Assembly: GCA_014904845.1 (NCBI GenBank)
Contig: MU119805.1
Span: 8,227-18,271, forward strand
Length of the DNA stretch: 10,045 nt
Reading direction: 5' to 3'
Origin: Acephala macrosclerotiorum
Taxonomy: Eukaryota; Ascomycota; Leotiomycetes; Helotiales; Mollisiaceae
Shown here one piece after another: positions 1 to 7,910 of the stretch; the first letter of the stretch is position 1; each line of letters starts with the position of its first letter. The position numbers were made by a program, and so were the translations under genes. The notes under the pieces were generated by a model. That model ran no database searches. It was not told where the DNA came from and was given only the letters and a program-made list of their open reading frames with translations.

Positions 1-408
1 AAAAAAAAAAAAAATAAAAATACGAAAAAAAAACTATATAAAATTTTGCGAATAAACGAAATATAAATATCGAAAAAACGATTTATTAAAGTCTTAAAAA
101 TATTAATAAATATCGCAAATAAAAAAAAATAATTAAAATAATCGTATAAAAAAATTATAAAAATAAATTTAATAAGAAATTTCAATTCATAAAAAAATAC
201 AATCGATTTAAAAATAAAATAAACTCAAAAATTAGTATTTTCTATTATTTTTATTAAAAAAATTAAAAAAATAATATTAATACTTTTAAATTCTTTTTTT
301 TAATTATTAAAATTTATTATAAAACTTCTTATAAAGTAAACAATATTACTCGAACGTACAATACTCTAAAAACAATTCCAAGAAAACAATAAAATATTAT
401 TATTAAAT
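1..408. other. AT-rich leader of the Copia relic, no gene seen
   Basis: This stretch is mostly A with scattered CpG. From about 180 onward, non-CpG C outnumbers non-CpG G on the + strand, which already matches the mutational pattern of the Gag-protease part downstream. Counting back a typical Copia polyprotein length from the stop at 4874 would place the original start codon somewhere in this stretch. No start can be chosen, because ATG is easily destroyed by G-to-A change. I looked for a copy of the 3' LTR (4946-5413) here and found no convincing match, so the 5' LTR probably lies left of the window. Confidence 0.4.
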
Positions 409-1560
409 TTGTCGCCAAAAAACGAAAACTCGAAACGAAATTCGTTATTTCTACTATTACTAGAAACTGAAAAACTACTAAAAAATTCTAATCAATCAAT
501 ATACAATTTCAATCACGAAAATCAAATAATATTTAATTTCAATAAAAAATTAATTATTCTTATAAAAATCTACGATAATAAATTCAAATATTATTAAAAA
601 AAAATTTATTAAATATATTTATACGAGTATTTAAAGACTTATATTCAAAAATAAATATTAAACTCAAAAACTATTATAATACATTTTTAATTATATTTAT
701 CGATAAAATTAACGAATTTTATTACTAAAAACTTACTAAAAAAAAGTTTATTTTTCGATAAAATAATTAAAATTATAAAATCGAATTTCGAAATCGAAAA
801 ACGTCGAAATAAAATACTCAATTAATAGAATACGATTATACTTACATCAATTCGAACGCAAAATTTAAATAAAACGATTTTCGAATACTTCGAAATATTA
901 TATTAAAAATTGATCTAAAAACAATTTAATTTACATTCGAATATACAAACAAAAATTATTATACGAAACAAGTTTTACTACGTTTATTAAAGCGTATTAA
1001 AATATTATTAAATATTTTTTCGATTTTTATCGAATTTTTAAGCGATATACAAAAACGTTTATAACGCGATTTTATTTTAAATAAAAATAAAAACAATTTT
1101 TAGAATTTTTATAATCGAAAAAAAAGAAATTTATTAAAATATAATTAAATTATATTTCGTAAATCGCAAATATTACAATAAAAATATTTAATATAACGAT
1201 TAAATTAATTACAAAAAATCGATAATATATTAAAATAAAATAAAATATTTCGTTTATAAAAACTCGAATTATTAAAATACTTATTATACGTTAAAAAAAA
1301 AAAAAAAAACGTACAATAATTTTAAAAAATCGAAATTATTCAATAAAAATAAAATAATTTAATTTGTAATTAAATTCGAAAAATTAAATTTTAATATCGC
1401 TAAAAAATACGAATAATTCGTCGTTGAATTTACTAAAAAAAGAAATTTATACGAAAACAATATTACGCGATCGATTAATTATTTTATAATATTTTATAAT
1501 ACGATTAATAAATTTAAAATTATTGAATTATTCGATCGTTAATCAATTTACTATATAATA
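409..1560 (+). pseudogene. Probable Gag and Gag-protease spacer of the Copia relic
   Basis: The position upstream of the protease and the shared reading frame (codons at 409, 1312 and 1660 are all in phase) make this the Gag part. Codons 409-597 stay open for 62 residues, rich in Asn, Lys, Leu and Ile; with G-to-A change reversed, many Asn and Lys could have been Asp and Glu. From about 1312 to 1560 another largely open stretch runs in the same phase into the protease. I could not recognise a CCHC zinc knuckle or a named Gag domain. The lone open frame at 409 starts with TTG and is not evidence of a living gene. + strand G outside CpG is nearly absent: in 481-600 I count 11 non-CpG C and no non-CpG G. 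Confidence 0.5.
1293..1309. repeat. 17-base A run
   Basis: This uninterrupted A homopolymer lies inside the Gag relic. In frame it would read as a run of Lys codons, originally a mix of Lys, Arg and Glu if G-to-A change created it. It may also contain sequencing or slippage errors, so frame continuity across it is less certain than elsewhere. Confidence 0.8.
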
Positions 1561-1920
1561 TCGAGTATTGTAATACAATTAAAATCACTTTTAATATTTA
1601 TTAATACGAAAACGTATTTAATAAATCGTTACACATTATACGTTTTTATAAATATTATAATCGATATTAATATTATTTAACGATCGATTATCGACGAAAA
1701 TTAATATTCGATTTTTTAATAAATTTAAAACATTAAATTAAATAAATTTAAAATTGAAAAAATAATAATTAAATTTAAAATCAATAAAATTTTATCTTTT
1801 AAAATTATTAATATTAATATATTAATTGAACGTATTACGTTTTACGTAATTTCAATAAACGTACTTTTTTTATTGTATTTTTAAAATATAAATAAACTAC
1901 GAATTAAATTCAATAATTTT
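1561..1920 (+). pseudogene. Retropepsin-like aspartic protease domain, dead
   Basis: In a living element this protease cuts the polyprotein. The active-site triplet D-[ST]-G is recognisable at 1663-1671 as Asp-Ile-Asn (GAT ATT AAT): the Asp is kept, while the other two codons fit C-to-T and G-to-A change. Downstream, residues coded around 1741-1860 follow the fungal Copia order of a K-F-G-I-G-like segment, then the motif read here as ERITFYVISIN. This is followed by FLLYF and, after a stop, NINKLRIKFNNFNN (from FLLCL..MDKL.V.FNNL in relatives) to 1926. The frame is unbroken from Gag except for stop codons. Replacement of the Gly in D-[ST]-G would abolish activity even without the stops. Confidence 0.8.
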
Positions 1921-2216
1921 AATAATATATTTATTTAAAATAAACGATATATATTTATTATTAAAATATTTAAATATTTTTAAATATTATTTAATTTATT
2001 TGAAAATTTGATTTATAATAATTGTAAAATTTTTATAATAAAAATCGATTTTATTATTTATTATTTGATTAAAACGAAATTTAAACGATTATATAAACGC
2101 TTCGAATATTTATCGATTACTAAATTCGCGCGAGTATTAAAATGTAAAAAATATTTTACGAATTTCAAAGAAATTAAAAAATAACGAAATTCTATTAATA
2201 ATATTAAATAAATAAT
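1921..2216 (+). pseudogene. GAG-pre-integrase domain with HHCC zinc finger, all ligands lost
   Basis: This is the N-terminal zinc-binding domain of Copia integrase. The relic reads KRLYKRFEYLSITKFARVLK at 2083-2142, matching the family's RLHRRFGHPS..RL.RVL segment. The two His ligands are Tyr codons (TAT at 2092-2094 and 2107-2109, from CAT). The Cys pair is also TAT (2193-2195 and 2202-2204, from TGT). The reading slips by one base in the A run at about 2176-2181: phase is that of codon 1660 before it and one base back after it. In this zone both C-to-T and G-to-A changes occur, which fits the transition between the two strand domains. Confidence 0.8.
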
Positions 2217-2725
2217 AAATTTTTCGATCGTTTCAAATTTATATTGTACGACGATTATAATTTTAATTATTTCGTTTATTTAAACGTATTGTAAATCGAC
2301 GAAAAATCAATATTTTAAATCGTAAACGAAATTATAATATTTTAAATCGTGAGATTTTTTGTAAATATATCGACGAAAAAAATATAAAACGTTTTTCGAG
2401 CGTATTAAATCGATGTTTATTTTAAATTATCGATATTTATTATTTATAATTTGAAACGAATTTCAATTTTAAAAAATTTCGCGATAACGTTAAAAGTATA
2501 AATATCGATTCGAAGATTATATCGATAGAAATTCATAATTCGATTAATTTAATAAAAAAGTATTACGTTCTATTAAAATGTGTATATAATATATTATTTT
2601 GAGAATTTTTCGATTTGTGAAAAAAAAAATAATTTCAAATAATGATTAAAGTAATTAATAATACGATAGAATCGAATAATATTATTTTTATATTTTTTGT
2701 TTTCGACGTTTATTTTCGAATATTA
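2217..2725 (+). pseudogene. Integrase catalytic core (RNase H-fold DDE), dead
   Basis: The core would join element DNA to the chromosome. The relic reads RFKFILYDDYNFNYFVYLNV from 2229 (relatives: RFKFTL.DDY.FNYSVYVDV). It then runs through an NIS.K...V segment and RAY.IDVYF (about 2400-2422) and, after a one-base slip at 2451-2452, NFKFRD-like sequence and IISIEIHNSINLIKKYYVLL at 2513-2572. The first catalytic Asp corresponds to AAC (Asn) at 2283-2285, the second to AAT (Asn) at 2448-2450, and the Glu of the VERYH motif to AAA (Lys) at 2555-2557. The assignment of the first Asp rests on motif similarity. Downstream, 2654-2719 matches the family's NDT.GP.G..PTLLVFG.YPR block, with Gly and Pro codons degraded. 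Confidence 0.85.
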
Positions 2726-3330
2726 CAATAAAACGCGTTTATAGTATTAATTATCGTTAAAATTAAAACGATAAAAAGTGTAATAATCGTAATTTGAAAA
2801 TATTATATTATTCGTTAAATTAATAATATTTTATAAATAAAAAATAATTTATAGAATTATTATTTAATCGATTTATTTTTAAATTCAAATGTATTTATTT
2901 GAAAAAAAAATAAAAAATAAAAAAAATTGTATATATTTTTAATAATAAATAAAGAAATATATTAATTACAATTGTTAAATAAATTAAAAAATTTTCGTAG
3001 TATTATAATAAAATTATTTTATTAAGATTTCAAGCAATTTAAAAAGTAATTAAAAAATTATTTATTAAAAGAAAATTTGTTAAAAAATTTAAATTTAAAA
3101 TTAGATTTTTTTAAAAAAAGTTCGAAAATAAAAAAATTTTTATATATTTCGAAAGAAAATTTATATTTATTTCGAATTATAATAGAAATCTTTTTTTACG
3201 TTTTTAATTTTAATAAATATATTTATATAATAATTTGTATAAATATAGAAATTTTTAAAGTTTATTTGATCGAAAAAAAAACTAGAGATAAATAATTATT
3301 TATAGATTTTTACGTAAAAAGAATTATTAT
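2726..3330 (+). pseudogene. Integrase C-terminal part and linker to reverse transcriptase
   Basis: The phase is that of codon 2501. YLIDLFLNSNVFI at 2861-2899 followed by a stop matches the family's LPL.S.V.VWRE segment, with TGG becoming TGA. FRSIIIKLFY at 2993-3022 matches FRSTVVKPYY, which ends the integrase DNA-binding tail. The long linker then stays open for 72 codons (3077-3295) and ends in KKTRDK, the start of the segment that leads into RT. That open stretch is a surviving part of the relic frame and not a separate gene. On the + strand, non-CpG C is almost absent here while G is kept, so this part was mutated mainly on the upper strand. Confidence 0.75.
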
Positions 3331-4250
3331 TATTTTAAGTAATTCGTTTACAGTTTTTCGTAGAAAGAAAATTGATAAATTAATTGCGAAAAAAGTTTTT
3401 GAATTGATTTTTAATAATTTGAAAAAAATTGATAATTAATAGATTTTTAATTCAAAATTAATAAACGAAATTAAAAGTATAAAAACGATAATTCTATACG
3501 AGAAATCTCGTTTTATAATTTAAATATTTAATAATAAAAATAAAAAAATAATATTAATTTAATTTTTGATTATTTAGTATATTAATTAATAAATTATTAT
3601 CGTTTTAATTTTATTTTTCAAATTTAAAAAAATTATTTAAATATATGTACAATTAATAATTTTATTAATACGTATTATTTTTATTAAATCTTTGAAAAAA
3701 ATAACAAATGAGTTTTTATTAAATATCGTTTTTAAAGTAATTAAATTTTTTTATAAAATCTCGAAAATAAAAATATATTAATATAAAACGTATAATATTT
3801 ACTATAAAAACAAATTTTTAATAGAATTTTCAATTTTCGATTTTTGTTTATTTATTATGAAGAATAATTATATTTTATTCGAAATAATTAATATGTAAAT
3901 CGATAATATATTTATTTTAAAAAATCAAATTTTTGTAAAATTAAAAAACTTTGAATTGTAAAAAATTAAATTACTAATTAAATTTATAGAGTTTTTTATA
4001 TCGAATATTTTTTTATTATTTAATAAATATAAGTTAATAATAAATAAAATCGAAAATAAAATTGTATTTTCGTAAAAAAAATAAAATAAACGTTTAAATT
4101 TAATTGATTCGAAATCAGATTTTTATAAGTAAACGTATTTCGAGTAACGTTTTCAAAGAGTATATATTAATTCTATTTGTTAATTGAAAATTGCATACGA
4201 TATATTGATAATAGTTTAATATTAATATCTCGAAAAAAAGCAAATTGTAG
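3331..4250 (+). pseudogene. Reverse transcriptase (RVT_2 type) domain, dead
   Basis: This domain copied the element RNA to DNA. The entry segment reads KKIDKLIAKKVFELI (about 3367-3411; relatives have Q.EID.LI.RGVFE). INEIKSIKTIILYEKSRFII at 3461-3520 matches NEIK....T.YEKSR.VI. The palm motif, read Q-T-D-D-T in the fungal Copia group, stands at 3896-3910 as stop-Ile-Asp-Asn-Ile, so the second catalytic Asp is Asn. Further matches are SIFDFCLFI before it (about 3830-3856) and, beyond it, LNLIDSKSDFYK (about 4096-4131). ALNKRL followed by three stops and INN (about 4250-4285) stands for the family's LN.R..WQ.NN. No frame slip is seen through this domain. Stops are frequent at conserved Gln and Trp. 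Confidence 0.85.
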
Positions 4251-4874
4251 CGTTGAATAAACGATTATAATAATAAATAAATAATTTCGATTGTGAGTTT
4301 CGATTTTTTTTGTTTAGATTTATATTTAATGAAATTTTTCGTTTTTGTAAACGATTTTTTTACTATAAATAAAAATTTCAATTCGTAAATTGAGTATATT
4401 ATCGTTTTTAGTAATAAGATTTATAGTAATAAATAATTCGATTTGCGAAGCAATTTATTTTATTGAAATTTAACGAAATACAAAAAAATTATTCGTATTA
4501 TTTTAGTTTTTAAATTATATGTAATAATAATAAAAATCGATATAAAAATTTCAATTTTTATTATTTTTGATTTTATTATAAAACGATTTGAATTGAATTT
4601 AATTCTCGTAGTTATTTGTATTAATATTTTTTTTTTTTACGAGTATATAATCAAATTCGATATTATTAAAAAAAAGCGTTTTATAATCGATATTATAATT
4701 ATTAAATAATCGTATAAACGCAAAAAATTTTTAGAGATTCGATAGATTATTAAAAATAGTAATTTAATTGATATTATAATCAAATCTAATACTAATAAAG
4801 TATTTGAATCGCTTGTTAATACTAATCGCTTTAATATCAAAGTATAGAGATAAGTGCAACGTTTCGAAGTCTAA
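4251..4874 (+). pseudogene. Copia RNase H domain and polyprotein C-terminus, dead
   Basis: RNase H degrades the RNA of the RNA-DNA hybrid. After a frame slip in the T-rich stretch at about 4325-4340, the reading is FFVFVNDFFTINKNFNS from 4335, matching the family's LFVFVDGSFANNKDLSSQIGY. The catalytic Asp is Asn (GAC to AAC at 4350-4352). Later blocks are LVVICINIFFFYEYIIK (about 4605-4655; relatives: IVCTDS.SLYE..VK), EIR-stop-I at 4734-4748 (EIRWI) and KVFESLVNTNRFNIKV at 4797-4844, which is nearly unchanged. The polyprotein ends V-Q-R-F-E-V with a stop at 4872-4874. The last 80 codons are less mutated than the rest. The antisense open frame over 4637-4840 is a mirror of this conserved stretch. 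Confidence 0.85.
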
Positions 4875-4929
4875 AAATTAATCGACGAGAATAAGAATAA
4901 TAGAAAAAGTAATCGTTAAAAAGAATAGT

Positions 4930-4945
4930 ATTAGAAAGAAAAACG
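4930..4945 (+). promoter_or_regulatory. Putative polypurine tract (plus-strand primer)
   Basis: A purine-only stretch (apart from its first base and one C near the end) lies between the end of the polyprotein relic and the sequence that looks like the LTR start. In LTR retrotransposons this site resists RNase H and primes second-strand DNA synthesis. Position and composition are what I see; the role is inferred from element structure. Confidence 0.5.
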
Positions 4946-5247
4946 TGTAATTATTGTTTTAGTATTTTTAGTGTTTTTCGATATTTTTAGTGTTTTTAAG
5001 AATAGAATTTTCGATTGATTCGAAAGTTATAAATATTGGATTTAAAAGAATTTTTTTAAGTTTAATTTAATTAATTAAGTATTATAATACGTAATAGTAA
5101 TTAATTTATAATCAAATTTCTTTTTAGTATTTGATAGTAAAATAACGCGTTAATAATCGCAGTAGTACTTTCTTTTGTATTTAGTTTACGAGTTAAAAAG
5201 AGCGTTTTCTCTCAAAAAAAAAATTACTAGTATCGATTTAATTATGT

Positions 5248-5263
5248 GATCGTTTAAACGATC
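5248..5263. repeat. 16-base perfect palindrome in the LTR
   Basis: GATCGTTTAAACGATC equals its own reverse complement. It contains two CpG sites and lies in the less mutated half of the LTR. It could be a protein-binding site of U3 or a chance symmetry. Confidence 0.6.
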
Positions 5264-5352
5264 GATTAAATAATTCGAACTATGATTTCTATTGCTCTTA
5301 GTAATAGTTGCTTTAGTGTCTACTTTTTAATCTTATGTTTACTTTGTTTAAT

Positions 5353-5360
5353 TATATAAA
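5353..5360 (+). promoter_or_regulatory. TATA-like box in the LTR
   Basis: TATATAAA lies about 55 bases from the proposed right end of the LTR, where a U3 promoter and short R-U5 would place it. In such AT-rich DNA a TATA string alone means little; the position within the LTR gives it weight. Confidence 0.4.
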
Positions 5361-5991
5361 TAAATAGATACTTCTTTTGGAAAAAAGTAAACAAAATTGA
5401 ATTATTGATATCAAATTAAAATTTTAATATTTCGTGATTTGTTTTCGAATGTTTTAATATTTTTTAATAATTTTATATTAATAATTTTTTTTTTACGATT
5501 ATTAAAACTTATAATAAATAAATTAAAATCGATATTTAATTTGTTTTATATTATATACGTATATTTTTTTCGTTTATATTATTCGATAATTTAAATATAA
5601 TATAATATTAAATTAAATCGTTTATAATATAAATATTTTAAATTTAAATTTATTTTCTCGTTTATAAATTTATATAAAAATTTTTTTTTTTATTATTTAT
5701 CGTAAAACGTATCGAGTATATAAAATTTAATTTTAATATATAATTATAATTATAAAATAAAAAATTAAAAAAAATTAAAAAAAAAGATTTATAAAAATAT
5801 AAATTATTTATTAATATATTATTATATAATTTTAATAAAAATTATATTTAATATTAAAATTTCGATCAATATTTAATATAAATATTTATAAAATTTAATA
5901 ATTTTATAATATTAATTCGAGATTTAAAAGTTTATAATTTCTTGTAAATTATTTAAAATTTTATATATTTATTTAAAAAATATTTCGTAAA

Positions 5992-6015
5992 TCTCGTAAA
6001 AACGTTTTTACGAGA
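5992..6015. repeat. 24-base perfect palindrome centred on ACGT
   Basis: The sequence from 5992 to 6015 equals its own reverse complement: arms start TCTCGTAAAAAC and meet at the centre 6003/6004. It contains three CpG sites arranged symmetrically, which makes it less likely to be a by-product of AT richness than the all-A/T inverted repeats nearby. Function unknown. Confidence 0.75.
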
Positions 6016-6070
6016 AATTATAAAATATAATATTTTTATTAAATTAAAATTTTTTAAACTTTTAAAATAT

Positions 6071-6102
6071 ATTTATTTATTTATTTATTTTATTTATTTA
6101 TT
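6071..6102. repeat. (ATTT)n microsatellite
   Basis: An imperfect tetranucleotide tract with one extra T in the middle. Typical of AT-rich DNA and probably formed by slippage. Confidence 0.8.
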
Positions 6103-7519
6103 AAAACGATTAAATTTATTTATATAATTTTATTATTATTATTTAATACGAAAAACTTCGAATATAATAAATATATTCGAATTATTAATTTAATTTTTAT
6201 AAAGTTTTTAATAATTTTTAATAAAAACTTTAATCGATTTATTCGAATTTTTTAATTAATATTTTATTTAATTTACTATTATTCGATTTATTAAAATTTT
6301 ATATTTCGATTTTTTTTTATTTTAAATTTTAATACGTTTTAATTAAAAAAATCTATTAAACGATATATTTATAATATTAATATATTTTAATAAAAATTAT
6401 AACGATAATAACAATATATAATAAATATAATATTTATTAAATATAAAAACTTTTTTAATTTTTACGTTATTTTAAATAACGTATAATATATTAATTTAAA
6501 ATAATTAAAATCGTAAAAATTATAAAAATCGTAAAAATAAAATATTTTTATAATAAAAAAAAATTAAATTTTAATAATTAAAAAATGAATTTATTTATAT
6601 TTGTAATATTTAATATTATTAATACGATTTAATTATAAAATAATCGTAAATTAATTCGATATTATTAATTAAAAATTCGAAAACTTTCGAATATTATTAA
6701 ATATTTTTTTAAAAAAATTATATAATTTTATAAATATTAATATTATAAATATAAAAAATTAATAAAACGATTCTCGATATTTAAATTTTTTTAAAAATTT
6801 TAATTTCGAATTTTTTATATATTTAATTATTAAAATATTATTATTCGAATATTTTATATTTTTATATAATAATAAATTAATTATTTTTTAATTATAATAA
6901 TATAATATATAATAATTTATATTAATTATTTATTAAATATATATATTTTAATTTAATTTTTTATTTCGTTATTAAATTATTTATTTTATAATAATAAATT
7001 TATTAATTATTTTATTTATTTATTTTTATTTCAAATTTTAATTATAATATTTATATAATTATTTTATATTAATAAATATTTTTTAATAGTATTAAAAAAC
7101 TTTTTATAAATTGTTTAATTATTATAAATTTTTTATTTTTTTTTTATTTTTTTTTTAATATAAATTTTTTATTTTTTTTTATTTTTATTATAATAAAATA
7201 ATTTTATTATTAATTTAAAAACTAATAATTAATTATCGTCGATCGCTATTTTTATTCGTTGATTATAAAATAAAAACGAAAATAAAAATAATTTTCGATT
7301 TTCGAATATTATTAATAAATATATTTTTATTCTCGTTACAAAATAAATTAATTAATTTATAATTTTTTTTTTTTATTATTATTATAATAAAACGATTTCA
7401 TCGTAAATTTAAAAATTAATATTTAATTATTATCGATATTATTTTTATATTATTATTAATTTTTTTTTTTATTATTTATTTCGTTATTATAAAAGTTTCG
7501 ATATATATATTACGAATTA

Positions 7520-7735
7520 CATGGGGACTAGTAAGAACCATGGAATAGACTAAACGAGTAAAACTCGACAAACAAATCACGAGACTTATATTACGTGATA
7601 GAACTTCGAACTATGAAACTTTGAACTAATTGAGAACTCTATGAACAAAGACTCCAGTAAGCGCGAAAGTTCTATATAAGTGATGAGATTCCTTAGTAAA
7701 TAGAAGTTTTGTACTCAACTCAAATAAATTAGTTT
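7520..7735. mobile_element. Unmutated island, possible solo LTR or small element
   Basis: About 215 bases with ordinary composition (I count 69 G or C in 7521-7720, about 35%) interrupt DNA of about 10% GC. CpA, TpG, CC and GG dinucleotides are present, including ATGGGGACTAG at the left edge, so the segment has not been through the mutation that made its surroundings. The left edge is sharp; the right edge fades over about 7725-7755. TG at 7522, a TATA-like box at 7673-7680 and a CA at 7721-7722 recall a short LTR. No terminal inverted repeat is seen and no firm target-site duplication. It does not match the 3' LTR at 4946-5413. No open frame of note. The identity is a guess; the composition contrast is certain. 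Confidence 0.55.
7673..7680 (+). promoter_or_regulatory. TATA-like box in the unmutated island
   Basis: TATATAAG lies about 45 bases before the proposed right end of the island, the place expected in a short LTR. Here the surrounding DNA is not AT-saturated, so the motif is somewhat more meaningful than elsewhere in the window. Confidence 0.35.
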
Positions 7736-7910
7736 AATAATTTAATTAGTAATTAATAATATTTTGTTCGAATTTTTTAATTTTTATTATATATTTTCAA
7801 TCGACGATACGTTTAACAATTGACTCGTTATAATATAATATAATTAAAAAATGCGATATTAAATCGATAGAAAATAAATATATAAAAATTATAAAATAAA
7901 AATGTTTTTA

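Larger units (their letters stand above)
409..4874 (+). pseudogene. RIP-destroyed Ty1/Copia retrotransposon polyprotein (Gag-PR-IN-RT-RNase H)
   Basis: This is the dead reading frame of an LTR retrotransposon. A living copy would encode one polyprotein that packages its RNA, copies it to DNA and integrates it. The conceptual translation keeps long runs of the fungal Copia polyprotein: protease (1660-1920), HHCC zinc finger (2086-2204), integrase (2217-2725), integrase tail (2861-3022), RT (3461-4250) and RNase H (4335-4844). The order PR-IN-RT-RNase H defines Copia rather than Gypsy. The frame changes near 2180, 2451 and 4330. Many TAA or TAG codons stand where Gln or Trp is conserved, as expected from CAA/CAG and TGG under C-to-T change on either strand. 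The length is close to a full-length polyprotein, so this is point-mutated rather than deleted. Family recognition comes from my reading of the translation, not from a database search. Confidence 0.85.
4946..5413 (+). mobile_element. 3' LTR of the Copia relic (approximate ends)
   Basis: The long terminal repeat supplied promoter and polyadenylation signals for the element. Placement rests on three things: it directly follows the polyprotein stop and a polypurine stretch, it starts with TGTAATTATTG after that stretch, and it holds a TATA box near its right end. TG at 4946 and CA at 5412-5413 fit canonical LTR ends, giving about 468 bases, but the right end could lie up to about 5455, where the strand-biased base pattern stops. 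Its right half (about 5150-5400) is the least mutated part of the element, keeping CpT and TpG in many places. Only C-to-T change on the + strand is evident: 4921-5040 has 17 non-CpG G and no non-CpG C. No second copy is visible to confirm the ends. Confidence 0.6.
5414..7518. other. Heavily mutated AT desert, no gene readable
   Basis: About 2.1 kb in which C and G are almost confined to CpG: in 5521-5640 I find a single non-CpG G and no non-CpG C, and in 6841-6960 none at all. Stops occur in all frames and no protein family can be read through them. The state differs from the Copia relic because both strands are fully depleted, which suggests older or repeatedly mutated repeat DNA into which the Copia element inserted. 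Contents noted are simple repeats, a perfect palindrome at 5992-6015 and several short inverted repeats carrying TTCGAA-like cores. Confidence 0.8.

Noticed and set aside
1..300. 5' LTR of the Copia element
   Set aside because: Comparison by eye with 4946-5413, allowing for opposite-strand mutation and using CpG positions as anchors, gave no consistent alignment.
409..597. Open frame of 62 codons as an independent small gene
   Set aside because: It begins with TTG, has no separate signal of a gene, and is in phase with the downstream protease relic, so it is better seen as part of Gag.
3077..3295. Open frame of 72 codons as an independent small gene
   Set aside because: Its residues continue the integrase-RT linker of the Copia relic in the same phase, and its ending KKTRDK leads into the RT entry segment.
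4637..4840. Open frame of 67 codons on the minus strand
   Set aside because: It lies antisense to the least mutated part of the RNase H relic, is made almost wholly of Ile, Leu, Ser and Phe, and has no recognisable motif. It is open only because of base composition.
6190..6235. AT-rich inverted repeat as a terminator or hairpin
   Set aside because: Inverted repeats with arms of 8-10 bases made mostly of A and T are expected by chance at this composition, and no transcript is seen to end here.
7515..7731. AATTA direct repeats at 7515-7519 and 7727-7731 as a target-site duplication of the island
   Set aside because: Five A/T bases recur by chance in such DNA, and the ends they imply do not match the TG and CA expected of an LTR.
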